Of a DNA stretch of 64,000 bases, positions 51,801 through 59,670 are shown piece by piece. The notes below the pieces were generated by a model. It did no database searches, was not told the DNA's origin, and saw only the letters and a list, made by a program, of their open reading frames with translations. Source of the DNA: Myxococcales bacterium (GTDB lineage: Bacteria > Myxococcota_A > UBA9042); contig CANLIC010000004.1 of NCBI GenBank assembly GCA_947491025.1, positions 128,199 to 192,198 of the forward strand, read 5' to 3'. The stretch's first letter is position 1, and the number at the start of each line of letters is the position of its first letter. The position numbers were made by a program, and so were the translations under genes.

Positions 51801-54656
51801 GCTGACGACCCCGTCGGCCGACAGTTTGCGCAGGCGCGATTGCGTCGTGTCGGCGACGTAGGCGGTGCCTGCGGGGTCGATGGCGACGTCTTCCGGCGCG
51901 TAGAAGGTCGCGTTCGCGCCGCCGCCGTCGGTCGAGCCGGGGTTGCCATTGCCGGCCAGCGACGAGACGTCGCCGACGCCCGAGACGCAGGCGCCCGCGA
52001 CGCAGTTGTCGCCGGTGGTGCAGGCGTCACCGTCGTCGCAGGGCTTCTGGGTCGCCTTGTGCTCGCAGAGGCCCGTAATGGCGTTGCAGCCATCTTCGGT
52101 GCACGAGGAGCCGTCGTCGCAGCTTTTGCCGCTGCCCTTGCACTGGCCGGCGAAGTCGCAGGCGTCGCCGACGGTGCAGGCGGAGCCGTCGTCGCAGGCG
52201 TCGCCGTTCTTGAGGGCGTCGAACATGCAGGCGCCGCTGCCCTTGTCGCAGCTGTCCAGGGTGCAAGGGTTGCCGTCGAAGCAGATCTTCAGCGAGGGCG
52301 CGGCCGTACGCACACGGTGATTGCCCGAGTCGGCGAAGTAGACCTTGCCCTCCTTGTCCGCCACGACGCCCGTGGGCTTGGAGAGCTGCGCCTTGCTGCC
52401 TGGGCCATCGAGGAAGCCGGCCTGCCCGACACCAGCCAGCGTCTCCACCAGGCCGCCGCTGACCGCGCGCAGTGTGTGGTTGCCGTGCTCGACCAAGAGC
52501 AGCCGGCCTTGCTGGTCGTGGAACAGCGCCGTCGGCTGGTTCAGCTCGGCCTTGAGCGCCGTTCCATCCGCCCAGCCGGCCTTGCCAGAGCCGGCGAAGG
52601 TCTCGAGGAGATCGCCGACAAAGCGTCGCACGCGGTGGTTGCCGCTGTCGGCGACGAAGAAGGCGCCGAGGGGCCCGACCGCGATGTCGGTCGGCAAGTT
52701 CAAGCGCGCCTGGCCACCCGCCCCGTCGGCGAACGCGGCGGTGCCGTCGCCGAAGAGCGTGACGACCTGTCCGGCGGTGATGCGGCGAATGCGGTGATTG
52801 CCGGTGTCGGCGACGAAGACCTGATCCTTGGTGTCCAGCGCGACGCCCTCTGGGCTCTGGAAGCGCGCATTTGCCGACGCACCGTCGAGGAATCCGGCCA
52901 CGCCGCTGCCGGCGAGGGTCGAGGCTGCGCCGTCTCCCTGCACCAGGCGGATGCGGTGGTTGCCCTTGTCGGCGACCACCACCGCGCCGGGGGGCAGGGC
53001 GGTACCAGCCAGCGAGATGGCGACGTCGGTCGGGTTCAGGTAGCGGACGATGAAGCTGTTGCCGTCCTGAAAGCCCGCCTGACCGATGCCCGAGAAGGTG
53101 TCGGAGTAGCCTTCGGACTTGACGCGTCGAATGCGGTGATTTTGCGAATCGGCCATGAGAATCAGGCCGTTGACGGTCATTGCCATGCCGCGAGGGTCGG
53201 CGACCTGGCCCTCGGCGCCCTTGCCCTCGGTGTATTTGGCGGTGCCGTTGCCGAGGATGGTGATGACTTCCGGGCTCGGCCCGATCTTGCAGCCGCCGCC
53301 GACGCAGACCTCGCCCGCCGTACAGCCGTTGCCGTCGTCGCAGGCGCCGATGATCTGCTTGTAGGTGCAGGCCTGTGTTCCGAGGTCGCAGAGGTCCTGC
53401 GTGCAGGGGTTGCCGTCGTTGCAGCCCTTCTGGCCGGCAGGGGCCTTGCAGTCACCACCCGCGTCACAGGTCTCGCCGAGCGTGCAGGCCTCGCCGTCGT
53501 CGCAGGGGGTGCCCGCCGGATTGGCGATGTTGTTGCAGGCGCCTGTCTGCGGGTTGCAGTCATCGACCGTGCACTTCTTGCCATCGTCGCAGAGCACCTT
53601 GAGGCCGATGCAGATGCCCGAGGCGTCGCAGCCGCCGCCCGTCGCGCACAAGCCCTGGCTGCACGAGGTTCCGGCCAGCTTCGGCGCGTGGATGCAGCCG
53701 CCCTTGCTGGCGTCGCAATAGTCGTCGGTGCAGGGCTTGTCGTCGTCGCAGATCGACAGGTTGCCGGGCGTGCAAATGCCCTGGAAGCACTTGTCTTCGG
53801 TCGTGCACGGGTTGCCGTCTTCGCAGGGGCCGGCGCTCACCTGCTGGTGTTGGCAGGCGCCCTGGGCGTCGCAGGTGTCCTGCGTGCAGGGGATGCCGTC
53901 GTCGCAGCTGGTGTTGACCTTGCCCTTGCAGCCCGTCGCCGTGCACTTGTCATCGTTGGTGCAGCCCAGGCCGTCGTTGCAGAACTTGCCATCGCCGATG
54001 TAGCTGTTTTCGCACGCGCCCGTAGCCGCCTTGCACTTGTCGATGGTGCAGGAATTGCTGTCGTTGCAGTCCTTGCCCTTGCCCGACTGGCAGACGCCGC
54101 CGCTGCAGGTGTCGTTGGCGGTGCAGGCGCTGCCGTCGTCGCAGGCTGCACCCACGCTGAGGGCGTAGGTGCAGCCGTCGAGGCCCTGGGCGGCGCGGCT
54201 GCCATCGCATTGCTGGTCGGTGCAGGGGTTGTTGTCGTCGCAGGCGCCGTCGTCGGTCTTGCCGTTGCAGTCGTTGTCGATGCCGTCACAGGCCTCGGTC
54301 GGCGGGATGGTCGGCTTGCACGTCGGATTCACGTCCGCCGGCGCGTCGGGCTCGATGGCGGTGTCGACGGTTTCGGCGTCGTCGCTGCCAGATAGGCTGT
54401 CGGGCTCTACGGTGGCGTCCGTGCCGGCTGCAGTGTCGGTCTGAACATCCGTCGTACCGCCGCCGATGTTGTCGGGAAGAACGAGGCTGTCGCCCCCGCC
54501 GCCGCCGATGTCGAAGGCGACGCCGCCGCCCGGTGGCGCCGTGCTTCCGCCAACGCAGGCTGGCAGCGCCGCGAGGAGACAAAGAATGGAAGCCAGCAGC
54601 GCGCCGTGTCGCCGCGGCGAGATTCGCTGTGCTTTGGGTCCAGGTGTCGCGGCCAT
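48885..54656 (-). CDS. Giant surface lipoprotein with three six-bladed NHL-type propellers, Cys-rich blocks and a DUF1554-like C-terminal domain
   Basis: A 1923-residue lipoprotein, lipobox LPAC (near residue 32), starting at the ATG at 54656; its ribosome site is weak. After a Gly/Thr/Asp-rich linker comes CDGIDNDCNGKTDDG (near 123), the MopE-type metal motif, and then Cys units (CDDGxxCTxxDxC) to residue 460. Three propellers of six blades each follow (about 463-786, 894-1218, 1326-1648), separated by Cys blocks of about 100 residues. The last 190 residues begin RRVFVTSQVFDAAMGG and contain KLGGVWQAWMSHYLS and HLYCFEQ, like the DUF1554 domain of Leptospira surface proteins, a C-type-lectin-like fold. 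Likely a binding or adhesion protein. It converges with the peroxidase operon and is a paralogue of the 1644-aa lipoprotein at 29035. Confidence 0.9.
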   Translation of the reverse strand: MAATPGPKAQRISPRRHGALLASILCLLAALPACVGGSTAPPGGGVAFDIGGGGGDSLVLPDNIGGGTTDVQTDTAAGTDATVEPDSLSGSDDAETVDTAIEPDAPADVNPTCKPTIPPTEACDGIDNDCNGKTDDGACDDNNPCTDQQCDGSRAAQGLDGCTYALSVGAACDDGSACTANDTCSGGVCQSGKGKDCNDSNSCTIDKCKAATGACENSYIGDGKFCNDGLGCTNDDKCTATGCKGKVNTSCDDGIPCTQDTCDAQGACQHQQVSAGPCEDGNPCTTEDKCFQGICTPGNLSICDDDKPCTDDYCDASKGGCIHAPKLAGTSCSQGLCATGGGCDASGICIGLKVLCDDGKKCTVDDCNPQTGACNNIANPAGTPCDDGEACTLGETCDAGGDCKAPAGQKGCNDGNPCTQDLCDLGTQACTYKQIIGACDDGNGCTAGEVCVGGGCKIGPSPEVITILGNGTAKYTEGKGAEGQVADPRGMAMTVNGLILMADSQNHRIRRVKSEGYSDTFSGIGQAGFQDGNSFIVRYLNPTDVAISLAGTALPPGAVVVADKGNHRIRLVQGDGAASTLAGSGVAGFLDGASANARFQSPEGVALDTKDQVFVADTGNHRIRRITAGQVVTLFGDGTAAFADGAGGQARLNLPTDIAVGPLGAFFVADSGNHRVRRFVGDLLETFAGSGKAGWADGTALKAELNQPTALFHDQQGRLLLVEHGNHTLRAVSGGLVETLAGVGQAGFLDGPGSKAQLSKPTGVVADKEGKVYFADSGNHRVRTAAPSLKICFDGNPCTLDSCDKGSGACMFDALKNGDACDDGSACTVGDACDFAGQCKGSGKSCDDGSSCTEDGCNAITGLCEHKATQKPCDDGDACTTGDNCVAGACVSGVGDVSSLAGNGNPGSTDGGGANATFYAPEDVAIDPAGTAYVADTTQSRLRKLSADGVVSTLVGAAGAGFQDGPGNAAKLNQPSGVAVDNKGNIFVCDRGNNRIRKVLADGTTSTLAGDGSAAFADGKGTSARFSAPQGIAVDPLGNVYVADANNHRVRRIDADGVVTTIAGSGTAGYLDGPGAAARFYTPYDVVFSPLGEVMVADYNNHRVRRIGASGVVGTLAGSGTSGTTDGIGDKAQLSGPSGVAFDANGNLLLVERISHRVRRISATGEVVTVSGSTVGFAEGKPADAKYSMPSGIEAAPDGSVLIADRNNHRIRKLATTKVVCSDGVACTLDACNKGTGKCSFAPIGVGGACNDGNACTVGEVCGSSGACAGGKAKACSDGNDCSIDSCNIFSGECVFSPTDGLCSDGMFCTVNDRCTNGSCVGDARDVFTLAGQAVAGVQDGKGANAKFNVPQGIDVDAAGNVWTTDFSGQSIRKITPKGVVVTVAGDATAGFVDGKGFLARFNTPSGVAADASGGAYVADRGNHRIRAIKSDGTVSTFAGSGSATFQDGTGAAASFYYPEGITFHAGTVFVADTYNHRIRTIDSQAKVLNLAGSGGATWKDGKGAAASFYYPRGLDADNKGNLYVADSTNHRIRRIEPDGTVTTVAGSGQPSFADGKAAVASFSTPYGVAVGSDGSLWVADTNNHRLRLIDVQGNVSTIAGGQAGFLDEAANLALFNTPRGIAIDSKQAVYVTDGTNHRIRKLASPFNDCSDGSECSLDACDEAKDVCTATKVADGSACIDGKPCLSNRICNQGTCVGGVPKNCDDSNVCTLDSCDALSGDCLYKANTSIGCAPMRRVFVTSQVFDAAMGGPSGPTARCQQAAAAAKLGGVWQAWMSHYLSNAWVTPTTSFSKSAVPYRRLDGALVALHFNDLIDGKLDNAIDVTENGDKVSPTASSASAACGSALPAVWTGTAAVGTQYDANTTSIYYCAYWTTNTTSTSYRLGVGRATATDANWSLACSDQKCAQKAHLYCFEQTDSWGQF
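49717..50681 (-). repeat. Third NHL-type propeller of the 1923-aa lipoprotein (six blades)
   Basis: Six units of about 54 codons from DVFTLAGQ to RIRKLAS. The first blade (SGQSIRK instead of NHRIR) is the most divergent; the third and fourth share AASFYYP. Confidence 0.8.
51002..51972 (-). repeat. Second NHL-type propeller of the 1923-aa lipoprotein (six blades)
   Basis: Six units beginning DVSSLAGNG and ending RIRKLATTK; the last blade is short (TVSGSTVGFAEG). Confidence 0.8.
52294..53273 (-). repeat. First NHL-type propeller of the 1923-aa lipoprotein (six blades)
   Basis: Six units from VITILGNG to NHRVRTA. The second blade has an insertion (SLAGTALPPGAVVVAD) before its inner strand. Confidence 0.8.
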
Positions 54657-54895
54657 GCATGGGAGCGTCGCGTTCAAACTGCACCTCAACACTTGCCGGC
54701 CCGCCGCGATCGACTCGCCAGCGCGCCCGTGAACCCCGCTCGTTGCAGCACCGCTGAGCTGCTGAGCGCCATGCCAAAGTCGCCCTGTCGTCAGACGCGC
54801 TTTCGCCCGCCCGTGGACTGGGACAGGGTACCGGATCGCGAGGCGCTGCGGCAACATCGATCCATCGGCTCCGCGCCGGCGCAGGCCGGGCGGCC

Positions 54896-55651
54896 TCACA
54901 TCTGCAGGCCGCCGTCGACGTCGAGGCAGCGCGCGTTGAAGTAGTCGCATTCGAAGCAAAAGCGCAGCGCCTGCCACAGGTCCTCAGGCGTTCCGATGCG
55001 GCCGACCGGGATGCGGGCCACCAGCGCGTCGCGCGCGCGCTGGTTCATGCCCTGGGTCATCGGCGTCTCGACCATGCCCGGCGCAATCGCCACCACGCGC
55101 ACGCCAAATGGCGCGAACTCCCTGGCCCAGGTGACGGCGTTGACGGCGAGCGCAGCCTTGGCGGCGACGTAGGCGGTCTGGCCGCGATTGCCGTGGCGCG
55201 CGACCGAGGACATGTTCACGACGACGCCAGGGCGGGTTCCAGCGCGGGCCATCGCGGCCACCGTCGCGCGGGTCATCCACACCGGGCCCTCGAGGTTGAC
55301 GGCGTGCACGGCCCGCACGGCGCGATCGTCGAGGGTCTGCACCGCGCCCGTCTCGCGGTCGAGCCGCACCAGGAGCCCGTCGCGGATGATGCCGGCGTTG
55401 TTGACCAGGGCGTTGACGCCGCCGAGCGCATCGTCGGCCCAGGCCACGAAGGCGTCGCAGCTCGCCGGGTCGGACACGTCCAGGTGTCGGCCGACGATCG
55501 AGGGCGCCGAGGCGGCCAAGGCGGCCAGCGCTGCCTCATCGACGTCGCCCACGGCAACGCGTGCCCCGGCCGCCGCCAGTTGCTGTGCGAAATGCGCGCC
55601 CATGCCAGAAGCGCCGCCGGTGACGATGGCCCGAATGTCCTTGAGGTTCAT
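54896..55651 (-). CDS. Short-chain dehydrogenase/reductase, possible acetoacetyl-CoA reductase (PhaB/FabG-like)
   Basis: A 251-residue SDR: cofactor motif TGGASGMG (residues 11-18), NNAG, the active-site YVAAK with a Ser 13-14 residues upstream (NMSSVARHG) and PGMVETPM. In PHA loci such enzymes reduce acetoacetyl-CoA to the (R)-3-hydroxy form. The Asp after the second strand (GDVDEA) suggests NAD rather than NADP use; PhaB normally uses NADPH, so a 3-hydroxyacyl-CoA dehydrogenase role is an alternative. It lies 103 bases from phaR on the same strand. Confidence 0.85.
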   Translation of the reverse strand: MNLKDIRAIVTGGASGMGAHFAQQLAAAGARVAVGDVDEAALAALAASAPSIVGRHLDVSDPASCDAFVAWADDALGGVNALVNNAGIIRDGLLVRLDRETGAVQTLDDRAVRAVHAVNLEGPVWMTRATVAAMARAGTRPGVVVNMSSVARHGNRGQTAYVAAKAALAVNAVTWAREFAPFGVRVVAIAPGMVETPMTQGMNQRARDALVARIPVGRIGTPEDLWQALRFCFECDYFNARCLDVDGGLQM

Positions 55652-55754
55652 CGCGCTGTCCTTGTCGCTGCGCCTTCGGCGCGTAGGGGTGGATTGGAGC
55701 GTGCCGCCCATTCGGTCGCGGCGCTAGACCTCGACGCCGGCAACGCCGACGTCC

Positions 55755-56681
55755 TCAGCGATCGCGGCGGGGTCGGGCCGGATCGGCTGTCGGTGGCCGC
55801 TTGCGCGCGGCGCTCGTGCTGCCTGCGGTCGCTTGCTGCGGCGCAGCATCGGCGCCGGCGCCACTGGCCGCCTCGACGCGGGCCCGCAGGGCGTCTAGCT
55901 CGCGCCGCAACGCGGCCAGCTCTGCCTGACCGGCGCTGGCTGACGGCGCGGCTTCCGGCGTGGCGCGGGAATTCTCTGCGTGATCCGGCTCTTCGCGGTG
56001 GGCGCCCTCTGGATGCTGGGCGTGCTCGTGGCGATCGCGCTGGCCGTGGGCGGCTGGAGCGCTGGCGTCGTGGTCGTGGCGATCGCTGTCGAATCCGCCG
56101 TCTGCCGCGCCCTCGACCCACTCATCATCGGAGTCGCCTCCGGCACCCGCCGCGGCCTGCGGTTGGGCGCTGTGGCCGGACCCCGCGCTGTGCCGTCGGC
56201 CGTCGTCACCGCCAGCCCTGCCTCGTCCACGGCCACCGCGCCACATCCCTGTGCCGAGGCCCGACCAAGCGCTGAGCCCGGGCATCATGCCGAGCCAGGG
56301 CAGCGACGCCATGCCGCCGCCAGCCCCGAGGCGCTGCGCCTTGTCCGCCGCCCGCCGCATCGAGGCAAAGCCTTCAAAAGCCCACAACATCCAGGTGCCG
56401 AGGAATTCGGCGAGGGCGCCGTCGCCGAGCCGGATCAGCTCGATGAGCAGCGGCGTGGGCAGCATCCTTCCGGCGCCCCGACTCTCCAGCACGATCTGCA
56501 CGAGGGTCGCCTGGGTCAGGTCCTCCGCGGTCCGAGCGTCGACGACCCTGACTTCGTCGCCCGCGCAGATGCGCTCGGCCAGCTCTTCGAGCGTGATGTA
56601 GCGCGAGGTGTCCGTGTCATAGAGGCGGCGGTTCCCGTACTTCTTGATGGTGATCAGCCGCGGCGGGACCTGCGTTGCCAT
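55755..56681 (-). CDS. phaR: PHA synthesis regulator PhaR, with a His-rich tail
   Basis: A 308-residue protein; GGAG precedes the ATG. Residues 8-65 (LITIKKYGNRRLYDTDTSRYITLEELAE) are the DNA-binding domain of PhaR-type regulators, which bind both DNA and PHA and derepress phasin genes when polymer forms. The following helical part (DLTQATLVQIVLESRG) is the PHB-accumulation domain. The C-terminal 130 residues are an unusual Gly/Arg then His/Asp/Glu-rich region (DRHDHDASAPAAHGQRDRHE) that ends in a short coiled coil (ELAALRRELDALRARVEA). Confidence 0.93.
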   Translation of the reverse strand: MATQVPPRLITIKKYGNRRLYDTDTSRYITLEELAERICAGDEVRVVDARTAEDLTQATLVQIVLESRGAGRMLPTPLLIELIRLGDGALAEFLGTWMLWAFEGFASMRRAADKAQRLGAGGGMASLPWLGMMPGLSAWSGLGTGMWRGGRGRGRAGGDDGRRHSAGSGHSAQPQAAAGAGGDSDDEWVEGAADGGFDSDRHDHDASAPAAHGQRDRHEHAQHPEGAHREEPDHAENSRATPEAAPSASAGQAELAALRRELDALRARVEAASGAGADAAPQQATAGSTSAARKRPPTADPARPRRDR

Positions 56682-56893
56682 GCACGCTCCAAGGGGGCGC
56701 TGCCGGCGGCCGCTCCTTGCGAGGGCGGGCGTGGCCGGCGCGGGACGCAAGGTGCCACCGCAGCGCAGCAGAACGCAAGGCCATGGTCGCAAAGCAGCAG
56801 TTGCCGATTCAGCCGTCTGTGATGTTGCGCCGCAACATGCCACCTTGACACCACCGCCGGCCTTGCCGACCATTCGCGCCCCTTGGATGCCGC

Positions 56894-57928
56894 ATGTCGC
56901 GCGGCGCCGGAGCCTTCGTGGTCCATGGCCCGCCTTGCCCAGTGCCTCGGCTCCGTCGCCGCGACGTACGGACGTCGCCTGCGCCGTTTGCGCGGACCCG
57001 CACGGCGTTGGGGCTCCTCTTCGCACTGTCGACGACCTCTGCCGTCGGCTGCCTGGCCCATCACGACGCCATCCCGGCCGATGCCCCGGCCGACGCGCGC
57101 TGGATCGCCCTCCGCGGCGTGAAGACGCGCTTCGTCGACGATCCGCCGCACGCCGAGGCCGGCCCGGCTGCGGAGAAGGCGACGCCGGCCCTGCTGCTTC
57201 ACGGCTTTGCGGCCAGCCTCGACACCTGGACGGGGGTGCGCGCGGCGCTGCGCAGCCAGCGTCGGGTCTTGGCGCTTGACTTCAAGGGGTTCGGCTACTC
57301 GGCGCGGCCCGCCGGCGACTACTCGCCCGACGAGCAGGCACGGCTCGCCCTCGCGCTGCTCGACGCCCGCGGCGTGGCCAAGGTGCAGCTGGTGGGCCAC
57401 AGTTGGGGCAGCGCGGTCGCCTTGGCGCTGGCCAGGCTGGCGCCGGAGCGCGTCGAACGCATCGCCCTCTACGACGCTTGGGTCTTTGAGGCGCAGCTAC
57501 CGCCCTTCTTCCTCTGGGCCCGCGCGCCTGGCGTCGGCGAGGCGCTCTTTGCGCTGATCTACCAGCAACGCGCCGAAGACCGCCTCCAGCTCGCGTTTTA
57601 TGCCCCCGAGCGCGTGCCGCAGCAGCTCGTCGACCACGCGCTGGCCGGCATCGAGCGCCCTGGCACCACGGCCGCCCACCTCGCGGCCGTCCGCGGCCAG
57701 CGCCTCGGCGACGCCGAGCCCGGCTACGCCAGGATCGCCGCACCCGTGCTCCTGCTTTGGGGCCGCGAAGACCGCGTGACGCCGTTGCGCTACGGCGAGC
57801 GTCTCCTGCGCCTGCTGCCGACCGGCAAGCTGCGCGTGTATCCCCGCTGCGGCCATTTTCCGATGCTGGAGGCGACCGCCGAGAGCACCCGCGACCTCTT
57901 GGCCTTTCTGGGCGAGGAGCGGGCGTGA
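56894..57928 (+). CDS. Alpha/beta hydrolase, probable lipoprotein
   Basis: A 344-residue hydrolase. A hydrophobic stretch ending SAVGC is a likely lipobox, preceded by a long Arg-rich n-region, so a GTG start at 56918 or 56942 is also possible. The fold shows LLLHGFAASLDTW, the nucleophile GHSWGS (Ser170), an Asp in WGREDRVTP and the His in RCGHFPML. It may be an esterase or a depolymerase-type enzyme at the surface; nothing in the sequence gives the substrate. Divergent from phaR, 212 bases apart. The stop overlaps a GTG start of the next gene. Confidence 0.85.
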   Translation: MSRGAGAFVVHGPPCPVPRLRRRDVRTSPAPFARTRTALGLLFALSTTSAVGCLAHHDAIPADAPADARWIALRGVKTRFVDDPPHAEAGPAAEKATPALLLHGFAASLDTWTGVRAALRSQRRVLALDFKGFGYSARPAGDYSPDEQARLALALLDARGVAKVQLVGHSWGSAVALALARLAPERVERIALYDAWVFEAQLPPFFLWARAPGVGEALFALIYQQRAEDRLQLAFYAPERVPQQLVDHALAGIERPGTTAAHLAAVRGQRLGDAEPGYARIAAPVLLLWGREDRVTPLRYGERLLRLLPTGKLRVYPRCGHFPMLEATAESTRDLLAFLGEERA

Positions 57929-59661
57929 GCGCGCGCACCGCTGGCACTTGCTGTCGCGCGCCCGCCGCGACCGAGCGGCTGCCGGCCGCGGCGCTGCGGG
58001 CGAAGCGGGCCCTGTCCGCGCGTCAACGTTCTCCGCTGCGGTCGGCGCTGATGCTGTTTGCCGTCGCTGTGGGGGGCGCAGCTCCGGCGCGCAGCGTCGA
58101 AGCCGCCTTGCCGTCCACGCCCGTGACGCGCAGCCAGGAGACCTTCTCGAGCCTCGGCCAGGGCCTCTGGGACCGCGACGAGGCCGGCTTCGCTGCCGCC
58201 GGCTTGCTGCGGACGCGCCTCGAGGCGCTCTCGAACCTCGACCTGGACCACGGCGTCGGCCCCTCTGGGCAGCCCCTTTTTCCGAGCCCGTTGGCCGATG
58301 GTTCCGACCCGCTGCTGACCCATGCCGACATGCGCTTGCGGCTCGACCTCGCCGCTTTCGCGCCGCGTGGCCTCGTGACGGTGCGCGGCCGGCTCGATGT
58401 TCTCGACAATCTCGCCCTCGGCGGCGCGCCCGCGGGTCCGCCCACCGCCAGCATCGGCCAACGGCCGCCGGCGGCGCCGCTGACCCTGCGCCGGCTCTGG
58501 GCCGAGGCGCTGCTGCCCTTTGGCGTCTTGGCCGCCGGCCGCATGGGCTCGCACTGGGGCCTTGGCCTGCTGACGCATGGCGGCGACTGCCACGACTGCG
58601 ACCGTGGCGACGCTGCCGATCGCGTCGCTCTGGCGGTGCCGGCGCTCGGCCTCGTCTGGGCCATCGCCTACGACTTCACGGCCATCGGTCCCACGCAGCC
58701 GCGGCCCAACGGCAGCGCGACGCTCGACCTCGACCCGGCGGACGACGTGCGCACCTGGACCTTTGCCGCCATCCACGCGCTCGGCCCAGAGATCCGGGCC
58801 CGCCGGCACGGCGCCGGGCGCACCACGCTGGAAGGAGGCGTCTTCGCCAGCCACCGTCGGCAAGCGCTCGATGTGCCGCGGCACTGGCTCGAGCAAGAGG
58901 GCGTGGTCGCGGCCGACTCGACCCCGCTGGATCCTGGTCAGGTGGTGCAGCGCGATGCGACCGCGACCGCTTTCGACCTCTGGCTGCGATTGCAGCGCCG
59001 CACGCTGCGCGTGGAGGTCGAGGCGGCCGTACTCTCTGGGCGCATCGGCCAGGCCTCGCTGCTGCCGGGCGTCGAGCTGCGCGACCCTGTGGAGTCGCTG
59101 CAGTGGGCCGTCGCCCTCGAGAGCCGATACGGCGTCGAGCTGGACGGCTTGTCTTTCGGGGTCGATGGCGGCGCGGCCAGCGGGGACCCGGCGCCCGGCT
59201 TCGGGGTCCGGCAGCCCATCGCAGGCGCCACGCCGCTGCCCGGCGACCTCGACGGCGCCCAGGCCTCGCCGCCGCGCGACCGTCGACTCGACAACTTTCG
59301 CTTGCATCCGGACGCTCGCATCGACCGACTGCTCTTTCGCGAGATCATCGGCACGGTCACCGACGCCGCCTGGGTGCGGCCTCACTTGCGCTGGGCTCGC
59401 ACTTGGCACGGCGGGGACACGTGTGTCGTCGCTGACTTCGCCGCCGTCGCCTCCTGGGCGTTGCAGCCCAATTCGACGCCCTCCGGGGCGCGCCGGCTCG
59501 GCGTCGAGCTCGATCCCACGCTGTCGCTGACCTTGCGCGGCCTGCTCATCGAGTGGCAGACAGCCCTGCTGCTGCCGGGCGCGGCGTTCGACAACGCGTT
59601 CACCGGCGCAACGGCGCAGACGGCCTGGATGTCCAGGCTGTTCCTCGGATTTGCGTTCTAG
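57925..59661 (+). CDS. Large outer-membrane beta-barrel-like protein
   Basis: About 578 residues from the GTG that overlaps the hydrolase stop; an ATG at 58051 just inside the signal is an alternative. The signal is ALMLFAVAVGGAAPARSVEA. The chain carries many amphipathic strands (MRLRLDLAAFAPRG, LVTVRGRLDVLDNLALGG), GRMGSHWGLGLLTHGGDC with HDCDRGD, and ends in LGFAF, a C-terminal Phe typical of outer-membrane proteins. It looks like the large porin-like barrels common in Myxococcota (possibly TIGR04551, from memory, not verified). Transport role unknown. Confidence 0.7.
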   Translation: MSARTAGTCCRAPAATERLPAAALRAKRALSARQRSPLRSALMLFAVAVGGAAPARSVEAALPSTPVTRSQETFSSLGQGLWDRDEAGFAAAGLLRTRLEALSNLDLDHGVGPSGQPLFPSPLADGSDPLLTHADMRLRLDLAAFAPRGLVTVRGRLDVLDNLALGGAPAGPPTASIGQRPPAAPLTLRRLWAEALLPFGVLAAGRMGSHWGLGLLTHGGDCHDCDRGDAADRVALAVPALGLVWAIAYDFTAIGPTQPRPNGSATLDLDPADDVRTWTFAAIHALGPEIRARRHGAGRTTLEGGVFASHRRQALDVPRHWLEQEGVVAADSTPLDPGQVVQRDATATAFDLWLRLQRRTLRVEVEAAVLSGRIGQASLLPGVELRDPVESLQWAVALESRYGVELDGLSFGVDGGAASGDPAPGFGVRQPIAGATPLPGDLDGAQASPPRDRRLDNFRLHPDARIDRLLFREIIGTVTDAAWVRPHLRWARTWHGGDTCVVADFAAVASWALQPNSTPSGARRLGVELDPTLSLTLRGLLIEWQTALLLPGAAFDNAFTGATAQTAWMSRLFLGFAF

Positions 59662-59670
59662 GGGGAATCG

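Noticed and set aside
51030..54395. Long plus-strand open frame of about 1120 codons opposite the propeller lipoprotein
   Set aside because: It is antisense to a clearly coding gene with lipobox, blades and Cys modules. The frame is open only because stops are rare at this base composition.
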